The notes: generated by a model from the letters alone, not told the origin. A stretch of DNA of 42,507 nucleotides from Glycomyces luteolus (GCF_027622875.1 NZ_JAPZVP010000008.1:1-42507); one strand, 5' to 3'. Numbered from the stretch's first letter, positions 34,211 to 42,507 are shown. Program-made: numbers and translations.

Positions 34211-34948
34211 CTAGAGTCCGACCTCGCGGAAGAGCTCCCCGACCTCGTTCGGGGTGAGCCTGCGGATCGTCCCCGGCTTGAGGTTCCGCAGCTTGACCGG
34301 CCCCATCTCGGTGCGGACGAGGCGCGAGACGTGGTGCCCGACCTCGTCCATGAGCCGCCTCACAATGTGCTTGCGGCCCTCGTGGATGGTGATCTCGATC
34401 AACGACTGACCGGCGTGCTCGTCGATGATCTTGAGCTTGTCGGCCTTGGCGAGGCCGTCCTCGAGCTCGACGCCCTTGAGCAGCTTGTTCCAGGTGTTGC
34501 GGTCCATGATCCCGGCGACCTGCGCCCGGTAGACCTTCGGCAGGCCGTGCGAGGGGTGCATGATGCGGTTGGCGAGCTCCCCGTCGTTGGTGAGCAGCAG
34601 CAGGCCCTCGGAGTCGGTGTCGAGCCGGCCGACGTGGAAGACGCGCTGGTCGATGCCCTTGGCGATCCCGGCGAGCGAGGGGCGGCCCTCGTCGTCCTCC
34701 ATGGTCGAGATGATGCCGCGCGGCTTGTTGATCGCGAAGTACACCTTGTCGACGTCGGTCACGACCCGCTTGCCCGAGACGTGGATGATGTCCTTCGACG
34801 TGTCCACGCGCTGGCCGAGGTGGGCGCGCTCACCGTTGACCTTCACCTTGCCGCGGGAGATCAGGTCCTCTGCGGCACGGCGGGAGGCGATCCCGGCCTG
34901 CGACAGCACTTTCTGCAGGCGGATGCCCTCTTCGTCAGCGTTGTTCAT
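34211..34948 (-). CDS. rluB: 23S rRNA pseudouridine synthase RluB/RsuA family
   Basis: 245 residues. The S4 RNA-binding domain spans about 8-55 (IRLQKVLSQAGIASRRAAED). The catalytic domain has GRLDTDSEGLLLLTND with the catalytic Asp at 110, and the later KVYRAQV and GRKHIVRRL motifs. It isomerises uridines in 23S rRNA (RluB-type). It is downstream of scpB and overlaps it by 14 bases, the conserved order. Confidence 0.95.
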   Translation of the reverse strand: MNNADEEGIRLQKVLSQAGIASRRAAEDLISRGKVKVNGERAHLGQRVDTSKDIIHVSGKRVVTDVDKVYFAINKPRGIISTMEDDEGRPSLAGIAKGIDQRVFHVGRLDTDSEGLLLLTNDGELANRIMHPSHGLPKVYRAQVAGIMDRNTWNKLLKGVELEDGLAKADKLKIIDEHAGQSLIEITIHEGRKHIVRRLMDEVGHHVSRLVRTEMGPVKLRNLKPGTIRRLTPNEVGELFREVGL

Positions 34949-35684
34949 CTTCCTCGATATCCGTCACGTCGTCCGGTAGGAACGGGGCCAGCTCTGGCAG
35001 CTGTTCGACCGTGTCCAGTCCGATTTTTTCCAAGAACAGGGTGGTGGTGCGGTAGAGCGTCGCCGTCGAGTCCGGGTCGGTCCCGCACTCCTCGACCAGG
35101 CCGCGCGACGCCAGCGTGCGCATGACGCCGTCGCAGTTGACCCCCCGGATGGCCGAGATGCGGCCGCGGGTGACCGGCTGGCGGTAGGCCACCACGGCGA
35201 GCGTCTCCAGCGCCGCCTTGGTGAGGCGGGCGGAGGCGCCGTCGGTGACGAACCGCTCCACGTAGCGGGCGTAATCGGCCCGGGTGTAGAAGCGCCAGCC
35301 TCCGGCTTGGCGACGCAGATCGAATCCGCGTCCGTCACCAGTGTATTCGGCGCTGAGTCGGCCGAGCTGCTCGCGCACCTGTGAACGTGGCCGCGCCAAT
35401 ACCGAGGAGAGGAACTCCTCGCTCAGGGGCTCTTCGGCGATCATGAGGATCGCCTCCAGGACCGCGCCGAGGTCGACGTCGTCGGGGACGGGGCTCGTGG
35501 CCGTGACCTCGGGTTCGTCGTCTTCGGGTTCGGTCCGGGCCTGGAGGGCGGCCGAGTACTCGTCGTCGTTCGCCGGTTCGTCGGCGGGCGTGTCGGGGCG
35601 CAGCGGCGCGGCCTCCTGGCGCGCGCCGGGCATCTTCCACGTCGCCAGGTCCTGTTCGAGGGACTCCCCCAGGTGCTCGGTCAT
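34935..35684 (-). CDS. scpB: Segregation and condensation protein B
   Basis: 249 residues. The first 70 are acidic and Pro-rich, as often in actinobacteria. Two winged helices follow: VDLGAVLEAILMIAEEPLSEE to FDLRRQAGGWRFYTRADYARYV, and TKAALETLAVVAYRQPVTRG to RGLVEECG, then a short acidic tail. It binds ScpA and the SMC heads in chromosome segregation. Its start overlaps the scpA stop as ATGA. Confidence 0.96.
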   Translation of the reverse strand: MTEHLGESLEQDLATWKMPGARQEAAPLRPDTPADEPANDDEYSAALQARTEPEDDEPEVTATSPVPDDVDLGAVLEAILMIAEEPLSEEFLSSVLARPRSQVREQLGRLSAEYTGDGRGFDLRRQAGGWRFYTRADYARYVERFVTDGASARLTKAALETLAVVAYRQPVTRGRISAIRGVNCDGVMRTLASRGLVEECGTDPDSTATLYRTTTLFLEKIGLDTVEQLPELAPFLPDDVTDIEEDEQR

Positions 35685-36553
35685 GCGTTCTCCCCCGCTG
35701 GTGCTTCCGGTTCCGCGGGCGTGCCCGCGTATTCGTCGATGTCGATCTCGGTGTTGCCGGTGCCGCCGAGCCAGCGCACCGTGAGTTCCCCGAGCGCCTG
35801 CATCTGCTCGAACCCGACGAGGGCCTCCCGGTACAGCTCGAGGAGCGCGAGGAACCGGGCGACCACTTCGAGGTGGGACTCGCAGTCCGAGGTGAGGGCC
35901 CGGAAGGTCGCGGTATGGACGCGCTGGAGGCGGCGGGAGAGGATCACCGCGTGCTCGCGCACCGAGACGCGCTGCATGTGGATGTGGCCGGTGCCGACGG
36001 TGGGCGGCGGCTTGGGAACCATCGCCTTGCCCGCCAGGGCGGCCAGGTCTTCAGGGGTGAGGTCGAGGACGAGTTCGGGGAGGAGGCCTTTGTAGCGCTC
36101 TTCGAGGCCGACGTTGCGGGGGATGCGGGTGGCGGCGGACTCGACGAAGGTCGCGAGCGCTCCGGCGGCCTCCTTGTAGGCCTTGTACTGCAGGAGCCTT
36201 GCGAAGAGGAGGTCGCGGGCTTCGAGGAGCGCGAGGTCCTCCTCGTCGTCGACGACGGTGCCGGGCAGGAGCCGGGCGGTCTTGAGGTCGAGGAGGGTGG
36301 CCGCGATGAGGAGGAACTCGGAGGTCTCCTCGAGGTTCCAGGCGTCGTCGAGGCTGGTGACGTAGGTGATGAACTCGGAGGCGACCTGGTGGAGGGCGAG
36401 TTCGGTGACGTCGAGCTTGTGCTTGCCGATGAGCTGGAGCAGCAGGTCGAACGGGCCCTCGAAATTGGCGAGCCGGACGTGGAAGCCGCTCTCGGCCTCC
36501 TCCGGTTCGCCCTCCCGCTGGGTCGGGAGCTGGGGCGGCTGCTGGTCGGTCAC
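35681..36553 (-). CDS. scpA: Segregation and condensation protein A
   Basis: 290 residues. The kleisin N-terminus FHVRLANFEGPFDLLLQLIGK (residues 24-44) is the classic ScpA motif. The helical middle part with FLLIAATLLDLKTARLLPG and a C-terminal winged helix LEVVARFLALLELYREALVGF follow. It bridges the SMC heads in the SMC-ScpAB complex. GTG start; stop overlaps the scpB start by 4 bases. Confidence 0.96.
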   Translation of the reverse strand: MTDQQPPQLPTQREGEPEEAESGFHVRLANFEGPFDLLLQLIGKHKLDVTELALHQVASEFITYVTSLDDAWNLEETSEFLLIAATLLDLKTARLLPGTVVDDEEDLALLEARDLLFARLLQYKAYKEAAGALATFVESAATRIPRNVGLEERYKGLLPELVLDLTPEDLAALAGKAMVPKPPPTVGTGHIHMQRVSVREHAVILSRRLQRVHTATFRALTSDCESHLEVVARFLALLELYREALVGFEQMQALGELTVRWLGGTGNTEIDIDEYAGTPAEPEAPAGENA

Positions 36554-36662
36554 GCACGCAAGCTTAGACGGGCGGGACGGGAACCACGTCGATATGTCGG
36601 CGTGGGAAGGAATTCGGGGTCAGCGGTCGTGCTCAGGGGCAGTCTGACGAGGGAGCCGCGGC

Positions 36663-37622
36663 TCAGATTGTTCCTGAGTGCGGGCGATGGCCCCATAACT
36701 TGTCTGTTGCGGCGATGAGCTCGCGGGCGAGTTGGCGGTAGGCGCGGGCGCCCGAGGAGGCGGGGGCCCAGGTGGTGATGGGCTCGCCCGCGACGGTGGT
36801 CTCGGGGAAGCGCACGGTGCGGGTGATGACGGTGGAGAACACCTTGTCGCCGAAGGCTTCTACGACGCGTTGGAGCACTTGGCGGGAGTGCGTGGTGCGC
36901 GAGTCGTACATGGTCGCGAGGATGCCGTCGAGTTCGAGGTCGTAGTTGAGGCGTTCGCGGACCTTGTCGACGGTGTCGAGGAGGAGGGCGACGCCGCGCA
37001 GCGAGAAGAACTCGCACTCGAGCGGGACGAGCACGGAGTGGGCGGCGGTGAGGGCGTTGATCGTCAAGAGCCCCAAGGAGGGCTGGCAGTCGATGAGGAT
37101 GTAGTCGAAGTCGGGGATGACCGGCCGCAGGACGCGGGCGAGGGTCTGCTCGCGGGCGACCTCGTTGACGAGCTGGATCTCGGCGGCCGAGAGGTCGATG
37201 TTGGCCGGGAGGAGGCGCAGGCCCGCGACGTTCGTCTTGACCATGACGTCGTCGATGTCGACGTCGTCCTGCATGAGGAGGTTGTAGACGGTGAGGTCGA
37301 GCGTGTGGGGGTTGGTGCCGAAGCCGACCGAGAGCGCGCCCTGCGGGTCGAAGTCGACGAGGAGGACCTTCCGGCCGTATTCGGCAAGGGCCGCACCGAG
37401 GTTGATGGTCGTGGTGGTCTTGCCGACCCCGCCCTTCTGGTTGGCCATGGCGATGACGCGGGCCGGGCCGTGGCGCTCCAGCGGCTGGGGCTGCGGGATC
37501 TCGCGCTTGTTCGTGTAGGCCTCGGGGTCGGGCGAGGAGAGGTCCTCGGTTCCGTCAGCGGGAGGCATCTGCGCGGCACCGCGCAGGGCCGCCCATTTGT
37601 CGTTGCTGTCCACACTGCTCAT
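36663..37622 (-). CDS. ParA-family ATPase
   Basis: 319 residues. After an extended N-terminus of about 55 residues, the deviant Walker A KGGVGKTT (63-70) is seen, then DFDPQGALSVGFG and a switch motif with DCQPSLGLLTINAL. These dimerise on ATP and bind DNA nonspecifically. No ParB is adjacent, and the position beside scpA makes this the second ParA homologue that actinobacteria keep in the scpA-scpB-rluB region, rather than the origin-proximal ParA. 109 bp separate it from scpA. Confidence 0.9.
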   Translation of the reverse strand: MSSVDSNDKWAALRGAAQMPPADGTEDLSSPDPEAYTNKREIPQPQPLERHGPARVIAMANQKGGVGKTTTTINLGAALAEYGRKVLLVDFDPQGALSVGFGTNPHTLDLTVYNLLMQDDVDIDDVMVKTNVAGLRLLPANIDLSAAEIQLVNEVAREQTLARVLRPVIPDFDYILIDCQPSLGLLTINALTAAHSVLVPLECEFFSLRGVALLLDTVDKVRERLNYDLELDGILATMYDSRTTHSRQVLQRVVEAFGDKVFSTVITRTVRFPETTVAGEPITTWAPASSGARAYRQLARELIAATDKLWGHRPHSGTI

Positions 37623-37793
37623 TTCTTCGCGCCTCCGGGTGCGAGGTCGACACCGGGTGCCGGGCGTCTCACCATTGCCTGTCTTAGCGACTGTACGTCA
37701 GTGTATCGAGGCTGTCGACGGCTTGGGAGACTCCGAGGCACCCGGCGTGAGTTCGCCCGCTGCGCGGGGGGCGGCCCAGGTCCTGTCAGGACG

Positions 37794-38915
37794 TCAGTTC
37801 TCCGCGAGCACCTGCGCGATCGGCTTGAGCGGCAGATGGTGCGTGATCGCGACGGGTTCGTTGACCGCTTGCCCGGCATACGTGTTGAGGCCCCGCGCGA
37901 GGGCCGGGTCGGCCTTGAGCGCTTCGGCCCAGCCGAGGTTGGCGAGCTTCATGACGTACGGGAGCGTGGCGTTGGTGAGCGCGTACGTCGACGTGTTCGG
38001 CACGGCCCCGGGCATGTTCGCGACGCAGTAGAAGAGCTTGCCCGCGTGGGTGAACGTGGGGTCGTCGTGGGTCGTGGGCTTCGAGTGCGCGAAGCAGCCG
38101 CCCTGGTCGATGGCGATGTCGACGAGGACCGCGCCGTCCTTCATCTCGGCGAGCACTTCCTCGTCGACCACGGTGGGGGCCTTGGCCCCCGGGACGAGGA
38201 CGGCGCCGATGACGAGGTCGGCCTCGGCGCACGCGCGCTTGACCTCGAAGCGGTTGGAGACGGTGGTGCGCAGGCGGCCCTGGTAGAGGTCGTCGGCGGC
38301 GTGGAGCTTGTCGATGTTGAGGTCGAGGAGCTCCACGTCGGCGCGCATCCCGACCGCGATGGCGGCGGCGTTCATGCCGGAGACGCCCGCGCCGATGATG
38401 ACCACGCGCGCGGGCGCGGTCCCGGGGACGCCGCCCATGAGGGTGCCGCGGCCGCCCTCGGGCCGCTGCAGGTGGTACGCGCCGGCCTGGACGGCGAGGC
38501 GCCCGGCCACTTCGCTCATCGGCGCCAGGAGCGGGAGGCGCCCGTCTGCGGTCTGGACGGTCTCGTAGGCGATGCCGGTGACGTGGCGCTCGAGCAGCGC
38601 GTCGGTGCATTCGACGCTCGCGGCGAGGTGAAGGTAGGTGAAGAGGGTCTGGCCGGGCCGCATCCGGTGGAACTCGTCCTGGATCGGCTCCTTGACTTTG
38701 AGGACGAGATCGCCTGCGCCCCAAGTGGAATCGGCGTCGGGGTAAATGAGGGCCCCGGCCTCGCGGTAATCGTTGTCACTGATCGCGGAGCCGAGGCCGG
38801 CCCCGGTCTCGATCGCGACGTCGTGGCCGGCGGCGACGAGCTCGTGGGCCCCGGCGGGGGTGAGGGCGACGCGGTACTCGTTGTTCTTGATCTCGCGGGG
38901 GACGGCGACTTTCAC
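37794..38915 (-). CDS. ald: Alanine dehydrogenase
   Basis: 373 residues. Catalyses the NAD-dependent conversion of L-alanine to pyruvate and ammonium. The start is the GTG at 38915, with GGAAGGA just upstream, giving MKVAVPREIKNNEYRVAL; an upstream ATG is less likely. Conserved residues are Arg15, Lys75 and His96 in the substrate pocket, the GAGVSGMNAA nucleotide fold near 175, and the DIAIDQGG active-site Asp near 270. The length fits the family (about 371). Transcribed separately from parA and from the NUDIX gene. Confidence 0.96.
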   Translation of the reverse strand: MKVAVPREIKNNEYRVALTPAGAHELVAAGHDVAIETGAGLGSAISDNDYREAGALIYPDADSTWGAGDLVLKVKEPIQDEFHRMRPGQTLFTYLHLAASVECTDALLERHVTGIAYETVQTADGRLPLLAPMSEVAGRLAVQAGAYHLQRPEGGRGTLMGGVPGTAPARVVIIGAGVSGMNAAAIAVGMRADVELLDLNIDKLHAADDLYQGRLRTTVSNRFEVKRACAEADLVIGAVLVPGAKAPTVVDEEVLAEMKDGAVLVDIAIDQGGCFAHSKPTTHDDPTFTHAGKLFYCVANMPGAVPNTSTYALTNATLPYVMKLANLGWAEALKADPALARGLNTYAGQAVNEPVAITHHLPLKPIAQVLAEN

Positions 38916-39057
38916 GTGCGGGTTCCTTCCGAAGCGTTGTGCCAGTTCGGGGCCGGTCGGCATCCCGCACGGGCAGTCTAGGACGCCAGACGTCCAGGAG
39001 CCCGCATTCCTTGTGGGTTCAGCGGTTCGGACGGCGTCGTCGCCGTGATCGTAAAGC

Positions 39058-39085
39058 GGCCCGCCGCACCATGATGCGACGGGCC
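39058..39085 (-). terminator. Hairpin after the NUDIX gene
   Basis: GGCCCG-C-CGCA (39058-39068) pairs with TGCG-A-CGGGCC (39075-39085) with one mismatch around a CCATGA loop, 30 bp after the NUDIX stop and before ald. Confidence 0.6.
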
Positions 39086-39114
39086 ATGTGAGCGTGCGCC
39101 TTCGTTGTTAAGGG

Positions 39115-39705
39115 CTAGTTGCGGTCGAGGTGCAGTTTCGTAAGGGTCAGCGCCAGCGCGCAGACGCCGTTGCGGATCTCCCCGTCCGCGACGGCGGCGA
39201 GCGCCTTGTCGAGGTCCCACCACACGAGCTCGATGTGGGCCTCCTCGTCGGTGCGCTCATGGCGGTCGGCCTCGGGGACGAGCGAGATGCCGGTGGCGAG
39301 GTAGTAGTGGATGAGCTCGTCTGAGATGCCCGGGGTCGTGAAGTACTCCCCGAGCTTGACCAGCTCGGCCGCCTGCAGGTCGACCTCCTCGGCGAGCTCG
39401 CGGCGCGCGGCGACGGCCGGGTCCTCGTCCTCGATGTCGCGCAGGCCCGCCGGGAACTCCCACATGTGCTCCTTGGGCGGCACGCGGTACTGGCGGATGA
39501 GGCCGACGCGGCCCTCCTCGTCGATGGGCACGGTGACGACCGCGCCGACGTGCTTCAGGAATTCGCGCCTGGCGGTGCCGCCGCCGGGCATCGCGATGGT
39601 CTCGGCGGTCAGGTCGTAGGCCCAGCCGCGGTGGATGGTTTCGCTGTCGAGGACTCGGTACTCATGCACGAGGGCCACACTAGTCCGCTCAGGTTTCGGG
39701 ATCAC
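39115..39705 (-). CDS. NUDIX hydrolase (ADP-ribose pyrophosphatase type)
   Basis: 196 residues. The Nudix box is at about 88-110, in PAGLRDIEDEDPAVAARRELAEEVDL; the REL-AEE core is intact, so Mg2+ binding and hydrolysis are expected. N-terminal HGWAYDL and TVPIDEEGRVGLIRQYRVPP give the family pattern of ADP-ribose or NDP-sugar pyrophosphatases. The GTG at 39705 has GGAG upstream and overlaps the TGA of tetR as GTGA, so the two are translationally coupled. The longer frame upstream is a shadow of tetR. Confidence 0.9.
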   Translation of the reverse strand: MIPKPERTSVALVHEYRVLDSETIHRGWAYDLTAETIAMPGGGTARREFLKHVGAVVTVPIDEEGRVGLIRQYRVPPKEHMWEFPAGLRDIEDEDPAVAARRELAEEVDLQAAELVKLGEYFTTPGISDELIHYYLATGISLVPEADRHERTDEEAHIELVWWDLDKALAAVADGEIRNGVCALALTLTKLHLDRN

Positions 39706-40241
39706 GGTTCTCCGGCGGCGTCCTTGAGCCGCTGCAGGATCGCGTCGACGGTCTCCTGGGACGGCAGCGGGGCGCCGGAGAGGGCCGAGAGGAACAGGCC
39801 GTCGCCGACGAGGCGCACGATCTCCGCGGTGATCGGATCCTCGATCTGCTCGCGCAGGAGCGCGGCCCAGCCTTCGAAGATGAAGAGCACGTCGGCCTGC
39901 GCGGTCTCGGAGAGCTGGTCCTTGCCGCGCATCGCGGTGAGCAGGGCCCACAGGCCCGCGGCGGACTCCGCCGACTCGATCTCGGAGACGCGCAGGAAGG
40001 TCTCGACCGCGCCCGCCTCCCGGGCCCGCGCGATGTTGGCCTCCTCCTGCTCGCGGAAGCGGCGGGCCAGGCCGTCGTACAAGTCGGGCTTGGATCTGAA
40101 GTGGTAGAGCAGGCCGCCTTTGGAGACACCGGCCTCGGCGGCGACCTTCTCCAAGGTCACGCCCGCGCTGCCCTCGTCGACGAGGAGCCGCTGGAGCGCA
40201 TTCAGGATGCGGTCCCGGGTGGTGATCTCCGGCTCTTTCAT
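39702..40241 (-). CDS. TetR-family regulator
   Basis: 179 residues. GGAGGA just before the ATG at 40241 decides the start; the longer frame is false. The HTH is at about 28-50 (VTLEKVAAEAGVSKGGLLYHF), with RSKPDLYDGL after it. The C-terminal helical domain binds an inducer. Divergent from the MFS pump with a perfect palindrome between them, so it probably represses the pump and itself. Coupled to the NUDIX gene downstream. Confidence 0.92.
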   Translation of the reverse strand: MKEPEITTRDRILNALQRLLVDEGSAGVTLEKVAAEAGVSKGGLLYHFRSKPDLYDGLARRFREQEEANIARAREAGAVETFLRVSEIESAESAAGLWALLTAMRGKDQLSETAQADVLFIFEGWAALLREQIEDPITAEIVRLVGDGLFLSALSGAPLPSQETVDAILQRLKDAAGEP

Positions 40242-40258
40242 GTTTCCTCCTGGTGCCA

Positions 40259-40282
40259 ACTGTACCGTCCGGACGGTACAGT
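40259..40282. promoter_or_regulatory. 24-bp perfect palindrome between tetR and the MFS gene
   Basis: The half-site is ACTGTACCGTCC (40259-40270) and the other half is its exact reverse complement. It starts 18 bases before the tetR ATG, and 90 bases before the MFS ATG. Typical of TetR operators, and symmetric, so both genes can be controlled by the same dimer. TACAGT at its outer edges may serve as -10 boxes for both directions. Confidence 0.8.
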
Positions 40283-40372
40283 CGAGGGGTATGTCGGCCT
40301 CCGGCATACCCGGCGTCTGGGATGCCGCCTCGCGAGCCGTGCCGCGGCTCAAGTCTAGAAAGAGTGAAACCC

Positions 40373-41887
40373 ATGGCCGCCACGCTTCGCGCACCGCAGG
40401 AGCCCCGCGCCCGCATCAGCGCCAAGCAGGGTTGGGCACTGGCGACGCTGGTGCTCCCGGTGCTGCTCATCTCCATCGACATGACGGTGCTCGGCTTCGC
40501 CGTGCCGTTCCTGTCCGAGGACCTCGCGCCCACCAGCTCCCAGCTGCTGTGGATCGTCGACGTCTACGGCTTCGTGCTCGCCGGACTCCTGGTCACCATG
40601 GGCACGCTCGGCGACCGCGTGGGCCGCCGCAGACTGCTCGTCATCGGCTCCGCCGCTTTCGCCGTCGCGAGCGTCCTCGCCGCCTACGCGCCCAGCGCGG
40701 AGGCACTCATCGCCGCTCGGGCGCTGCTCGGCCTCGCCGGGGCGACCCTCATGCCGACCACGCTGGCGCTCATGCGGAACCTGTTCCACGACGACCGCCA
40801 GCGCAAGTTCGCCATCGCGATCTGGGCTTCGGGCTTCTCGGCCGGGGCGGCGCTCGGGCCGATCCTCGGCGGCTGGCTGCTCGAGCACTTCTGGTGGGGC
40901 TCGGTCTTCCTCATGGCCGCTCCCGTCTCGCTCGCGGTCGTGCTGGCCGCGCCGTTCCTGCTGCCCGAGTCGAAGGACCCGAACCCGGGCCGGATCGACC
41001 TGCCGAGCGTCGCACTGTCGTTCCTGGCGATGTTCCCGTTCGTGTACGGGGTCAAGACCACCGCCGAGCACGGCATCACGGTGGCGGCGGTGGCCGCCGT
41101 CGCCGCGGGCGCGGTCGCGGGCGTGTGGTTCGTGCGGCGCCAGAAGCGCTTGGAGCACCCGCTGATCGACGTGGGCCTGTTCCGGCTGCGGCGCTTCAGC
41201 GCGTCGCTGGCCACGAACTTCACGATCGTGTTCGCGATGATCTCGGCGCTGTTCCTGCTGACGCAGTACCTGCAGCTGGTGCTGGGCTTCTCCCCCATGC
41301 AGGCCGGGCTGCTGCTTCTGCCGGGCATGGCCGTCTCGGTGGTGACCGGGCTGTTCGCGGTCCGCCTGTCCGAGCGGATCGGGATGGGGCGCACCATCAT
41401 CGGGGGTCTGACGTTCGTCATCGCCGGGTTCGCCGCGATGACGCTCATCGGCGTCGACGCGGGCGCGGCGGTGGTCGCCGTGGCGTTCGCGCTCATCGGC
41501 GGCGGTTCCGGTCTGGCGCAGACGGTCACGAACGACGCGATCCTCGCGGCGGCTCCGGCCGACCGGGCCGGCGCGGCCTCGGCGATCTCCGAGACCGCGT
41601 ACGAGCTCGGCGGCGCCATGGGCGTGGCGCTGCTCGGCTCGCTCGCGACCGGGATCTACCGGGCCGAGCTGGGCGACGCGCCCTCCGCGGCCGCGGAGAC
41701 CCTGGGCGAGGCCGCGCACGTGGCCGCGACGCTCCCGGCGGAGGCCGGGGACGCGCTCATGGCTGCCGCGAAGACGGCGTTCACCGACGGCCTGCGGTCG
41801 GTGGCGGTCGTCGCGGCCGTGCTGGTGCTCGTCGCGACCGTGGCCGTGGGCCGGACCTTGCGTTCGAATGCCCGCGCGGGGCGCTGA
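40373..41887 (+). CDS. DHA2-type MFS efflux transporter
   Basis: 504 residues with 14 predicted membrane helices. Motif A GTLGDRVGRRRL is at about 78-88, SIDMTVLGFAVPFL in the first helix, and PMQAGLLLLPGM in the second half: the pattern of QacA/SmvA-like drug:H+ antiporters. ATG at 40373 was chosen over the GTG at 40364; both are possible. Divergent from tetR, which suggests substrate-induced expression of a drug or metabolite pump. Confidence 0.92.
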   Translation: MAATLRAPQEPRARISAKQGWALATLVLPVLLISIDMTVLGFAVPFLSEDLAPTSSQLLWIVDVYGFVLAGLLVTMGTLGDRVGRRRLLVIGSAAFAVASVLAAYAPSAEALIAARALLGLAGATLMPTTLALMRNLFHDDRQRKFAIAIWASGFSAGAALGPILGGWLLEHFWWGSVFLMAAPVSLAVVLAAPFLLPESKDPNPGRIDLPSVALSFLAMFPFVYGVKTTAEHGITVAAVAAVAAGAVAGVWFVRRQKRLEHPLIDVGLFRLRRFSASLATNFTIVFAMISALFLLTQYLQLVLGFSPMQAGLLLLPGMAVSVVTGLFAVRLSERIGMGRTIIGGLTFVIAGFAAMTLIGVDAGAAVVAVAFALIGGGSGLAQTVTNDAILAAAPADRAGAASAISETAYELGGAMGVALLGSLATGIYRAELGDAPSAAAETLGEAAHVAATLPAEAGDALMAAAKTAFTDGLRSVAVVAAVLVLVATVAVGRTLRSNARAGR

Positions 41888-41915
41888 ATCCGGTCCGTTC
41901 CCGACGGTGGTGTCC

Positions 41916-41949
41916 TACGATCGCGCTGGGCGGCCCCGTTCGGGGCCGC
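41916..41949 (+). promoter_or_regulatory. -10 box and hairpin before the DUF805 gene
   Basis: TACGAT at 41916-41921 fits an actinobacterial -10. A perfect 8-bp hairpin follows (GCGGCCCC at 41930-41937, loop GTTC, GGGGCCGC at 41942-41949). It could be the terminator of the MFS gene or a structured leader of the DUF805 transcript. Confidence 0.4.
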
Positions 41950-41989
41950 TCAAGGCGATCGCTCCGCCGGAGCGGGGAAGGGGCACGCC

Positions 41990-42346
41990 ATGAGTTGGTA
42001 CATGACCGCCCTCAAGAAGTACGCGGTGTTCAGCGGCCGCTCTCGCCGTCGCGAGTTCTGGTGGTTCGTCCTGGTCAACGCCGTCATCGGCGCGATCCTC
42101 CAGTGCCTGGGCAACGACCAGAACGACCCGAACTTCTGGAACTTCCTGGGCTGGCTCTACGGCCTCGCGGTGCTCATCCCGAGCATCGCCGTGCAGGTGC
42201 GCCGACTCCACGACACCGGCCGCACCGGCTGGTGGTGGTGGATCGGGCTCGTGCCGCTTGTCGGCTGGATCGTCCTGCTCGTCTTCAACCTGTTCGACAG
42301 CGAGCCGGGACCGAACAGGTACGGACCCAATCCCAAAGGCGCGTAA
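41990..42346 (+). CDS. DUF805 membrane protein
   Basis: 118 residues. GGGGAAGGGG is upstream of the ATG. FSGRSRRREFWWFVLVNAVI and RRLHDTGRTGWWWWIGLVPL carry the conserved RxxREFWW and RRLHDTGRSGWW features of DUF805, with three to four membrane helices. The acidic/Pro tail ends NRYGPNPKGA. Function unknown for the family. Confidence 0.93.
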   Translation: MSWYMTALKKYAVFSGRSRRREFWWFVLVNAVIGAILQCLGNDQNDPNFWNFLGWLYGLAVLIPSIAVQVRRLHDTGRTGWWWWIGLVPLVGWIVLLVFNLFDSEPGPNRYGPNPKGA

Positions 42347-42366
42347 GCGGATACGGCGAAGGCGGG

Positions 42367-42386
42367 GCCCTGGGGGCACCCAGGGC
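42367..42386 (+). terminator. Hairpin after the DUF805 gene
   Basis: GCCCTGGG (42367-42374) pairs with CCCAGGGC (42379-42386) around GGCA, 20 bp beyond the stop. Confidence 0.65.
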
Positions 42387-42507
42387 GCCAACCGGTACGG
42401 CCCCGACCCGAAGGCCGCTTGGTTCCGACGGCGAAAGGCGGGGCGCGCCCCGCGGGGGGGGGCCGCCCGGGGGGTGGGGGCGGGGGGAGGCCGCGGCGGG
42501 GGCGAGG
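42387..42507. other. Echo of the DUF805 tail, then G-rich sequence end
   Basis: The plus strand from about 42388 reads ANRYGPDPKAA, a near copy of the end of the DUF805 protein (NRYGPNPKGA), without the rest of the gene. From about 42455 the sequence is almost only G and C, with long G-runs; this looks like low-quality sequence at a contig end. Confidence 0.5.

Noticed and set aside
36732..38981. 749-aa plus-strand reading frame
   Set aside because: Runs antisense through parA and ald, which are clearly real; composition is that of a high-G+C shadow frame.
40355..41719. 454-aa minus-strand reading frame
   Set aside because: Antisense to the MFS transporter; Arg/Gly/His-rich with no domain.

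Overview
The window comes from a high-G+C actinobacterium. The right-hand third carries the conserved chromosomal run ald - parA-like - scpA - scpB - rluB - cmk - der. Several genes look leaderless, stop/start overlaps (ATGA, GTGA) are common, and ESX-type (type VII) proteins are present. A Glycomyces- or Micromonospora-like lineage would fit, but that is inference and not something the sequence proves.

Layout. (1) 1-2880: a membrane-anchored HEAT-repeat protein and a small unknown protein. (2) 3060-7165: a graveyard of broken genes. It holds a copy of the 3' end of tRNA-Pro, a truncated caspase-like gene, an N-terminally deleted DDE transposase, the tail of an ABC-2 permease and other fragments. 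Among them are an apparently intact GNAT acetyltransferase and a double-HTH protein, plus two copies of an unusual hairpin repeat. (3) 7179-19290: one minus-strand operon for a secreted polymorphic-toxin system: FG-GAP/integrin-like protein, LamG/DNRLRE protein, a 2081-residue Rhs protein with a compositionally distinct C-terminal tip, and a two-TM small protein that is the candidate immunity factor. (4) 19291-27040: fragment of an FAD monooxygenase, TrkH/KtrB potassium channel subunit, a minus-strand operon of ESX/WXG100-like and membrane proteins, an alpha/beta hydrolase and an MscS-type channel. (5) 27116-30800: a self-contained operon of GbsR/MarR-type regulator, ABC ATPase (with an apparent frameshift), two permeases and a hydrolase, behind a promoter overlapped by a 30-bp palindrome. 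(6) 30977-31512: terminator plus the 3' half of an initiator-tRNA-like gene, and an intact tRNA-Pro(GGG). (7) 31598-38915: core genes for ribosome assembly (der), CMP kinase, rRNA pseudouridylation, condensin accessory ScpAB, a ParA ATPase and alanine dehydrogenase, with a YccF membrane protein inserted. (8) 39115-42507: TetR/NUDIX pair divergent from a DHA2-type MFS pump across a perfect 24-bp palindrome, then a DUF805 membrane protein and an extremely G-rich end.

How parts fit. The 33-nt tRNA-Pro 3'-end repeat at 3125 and 31437 (31/33 matching) brackets about 28 kb holding nearly all accessory functions here, as a tRNA-integrated island would. No integrase is seen, so the island reading remains a hypothesis. 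Within it, the Rhs operon and the ESX-like operon are the most likely contact/secretion systems.
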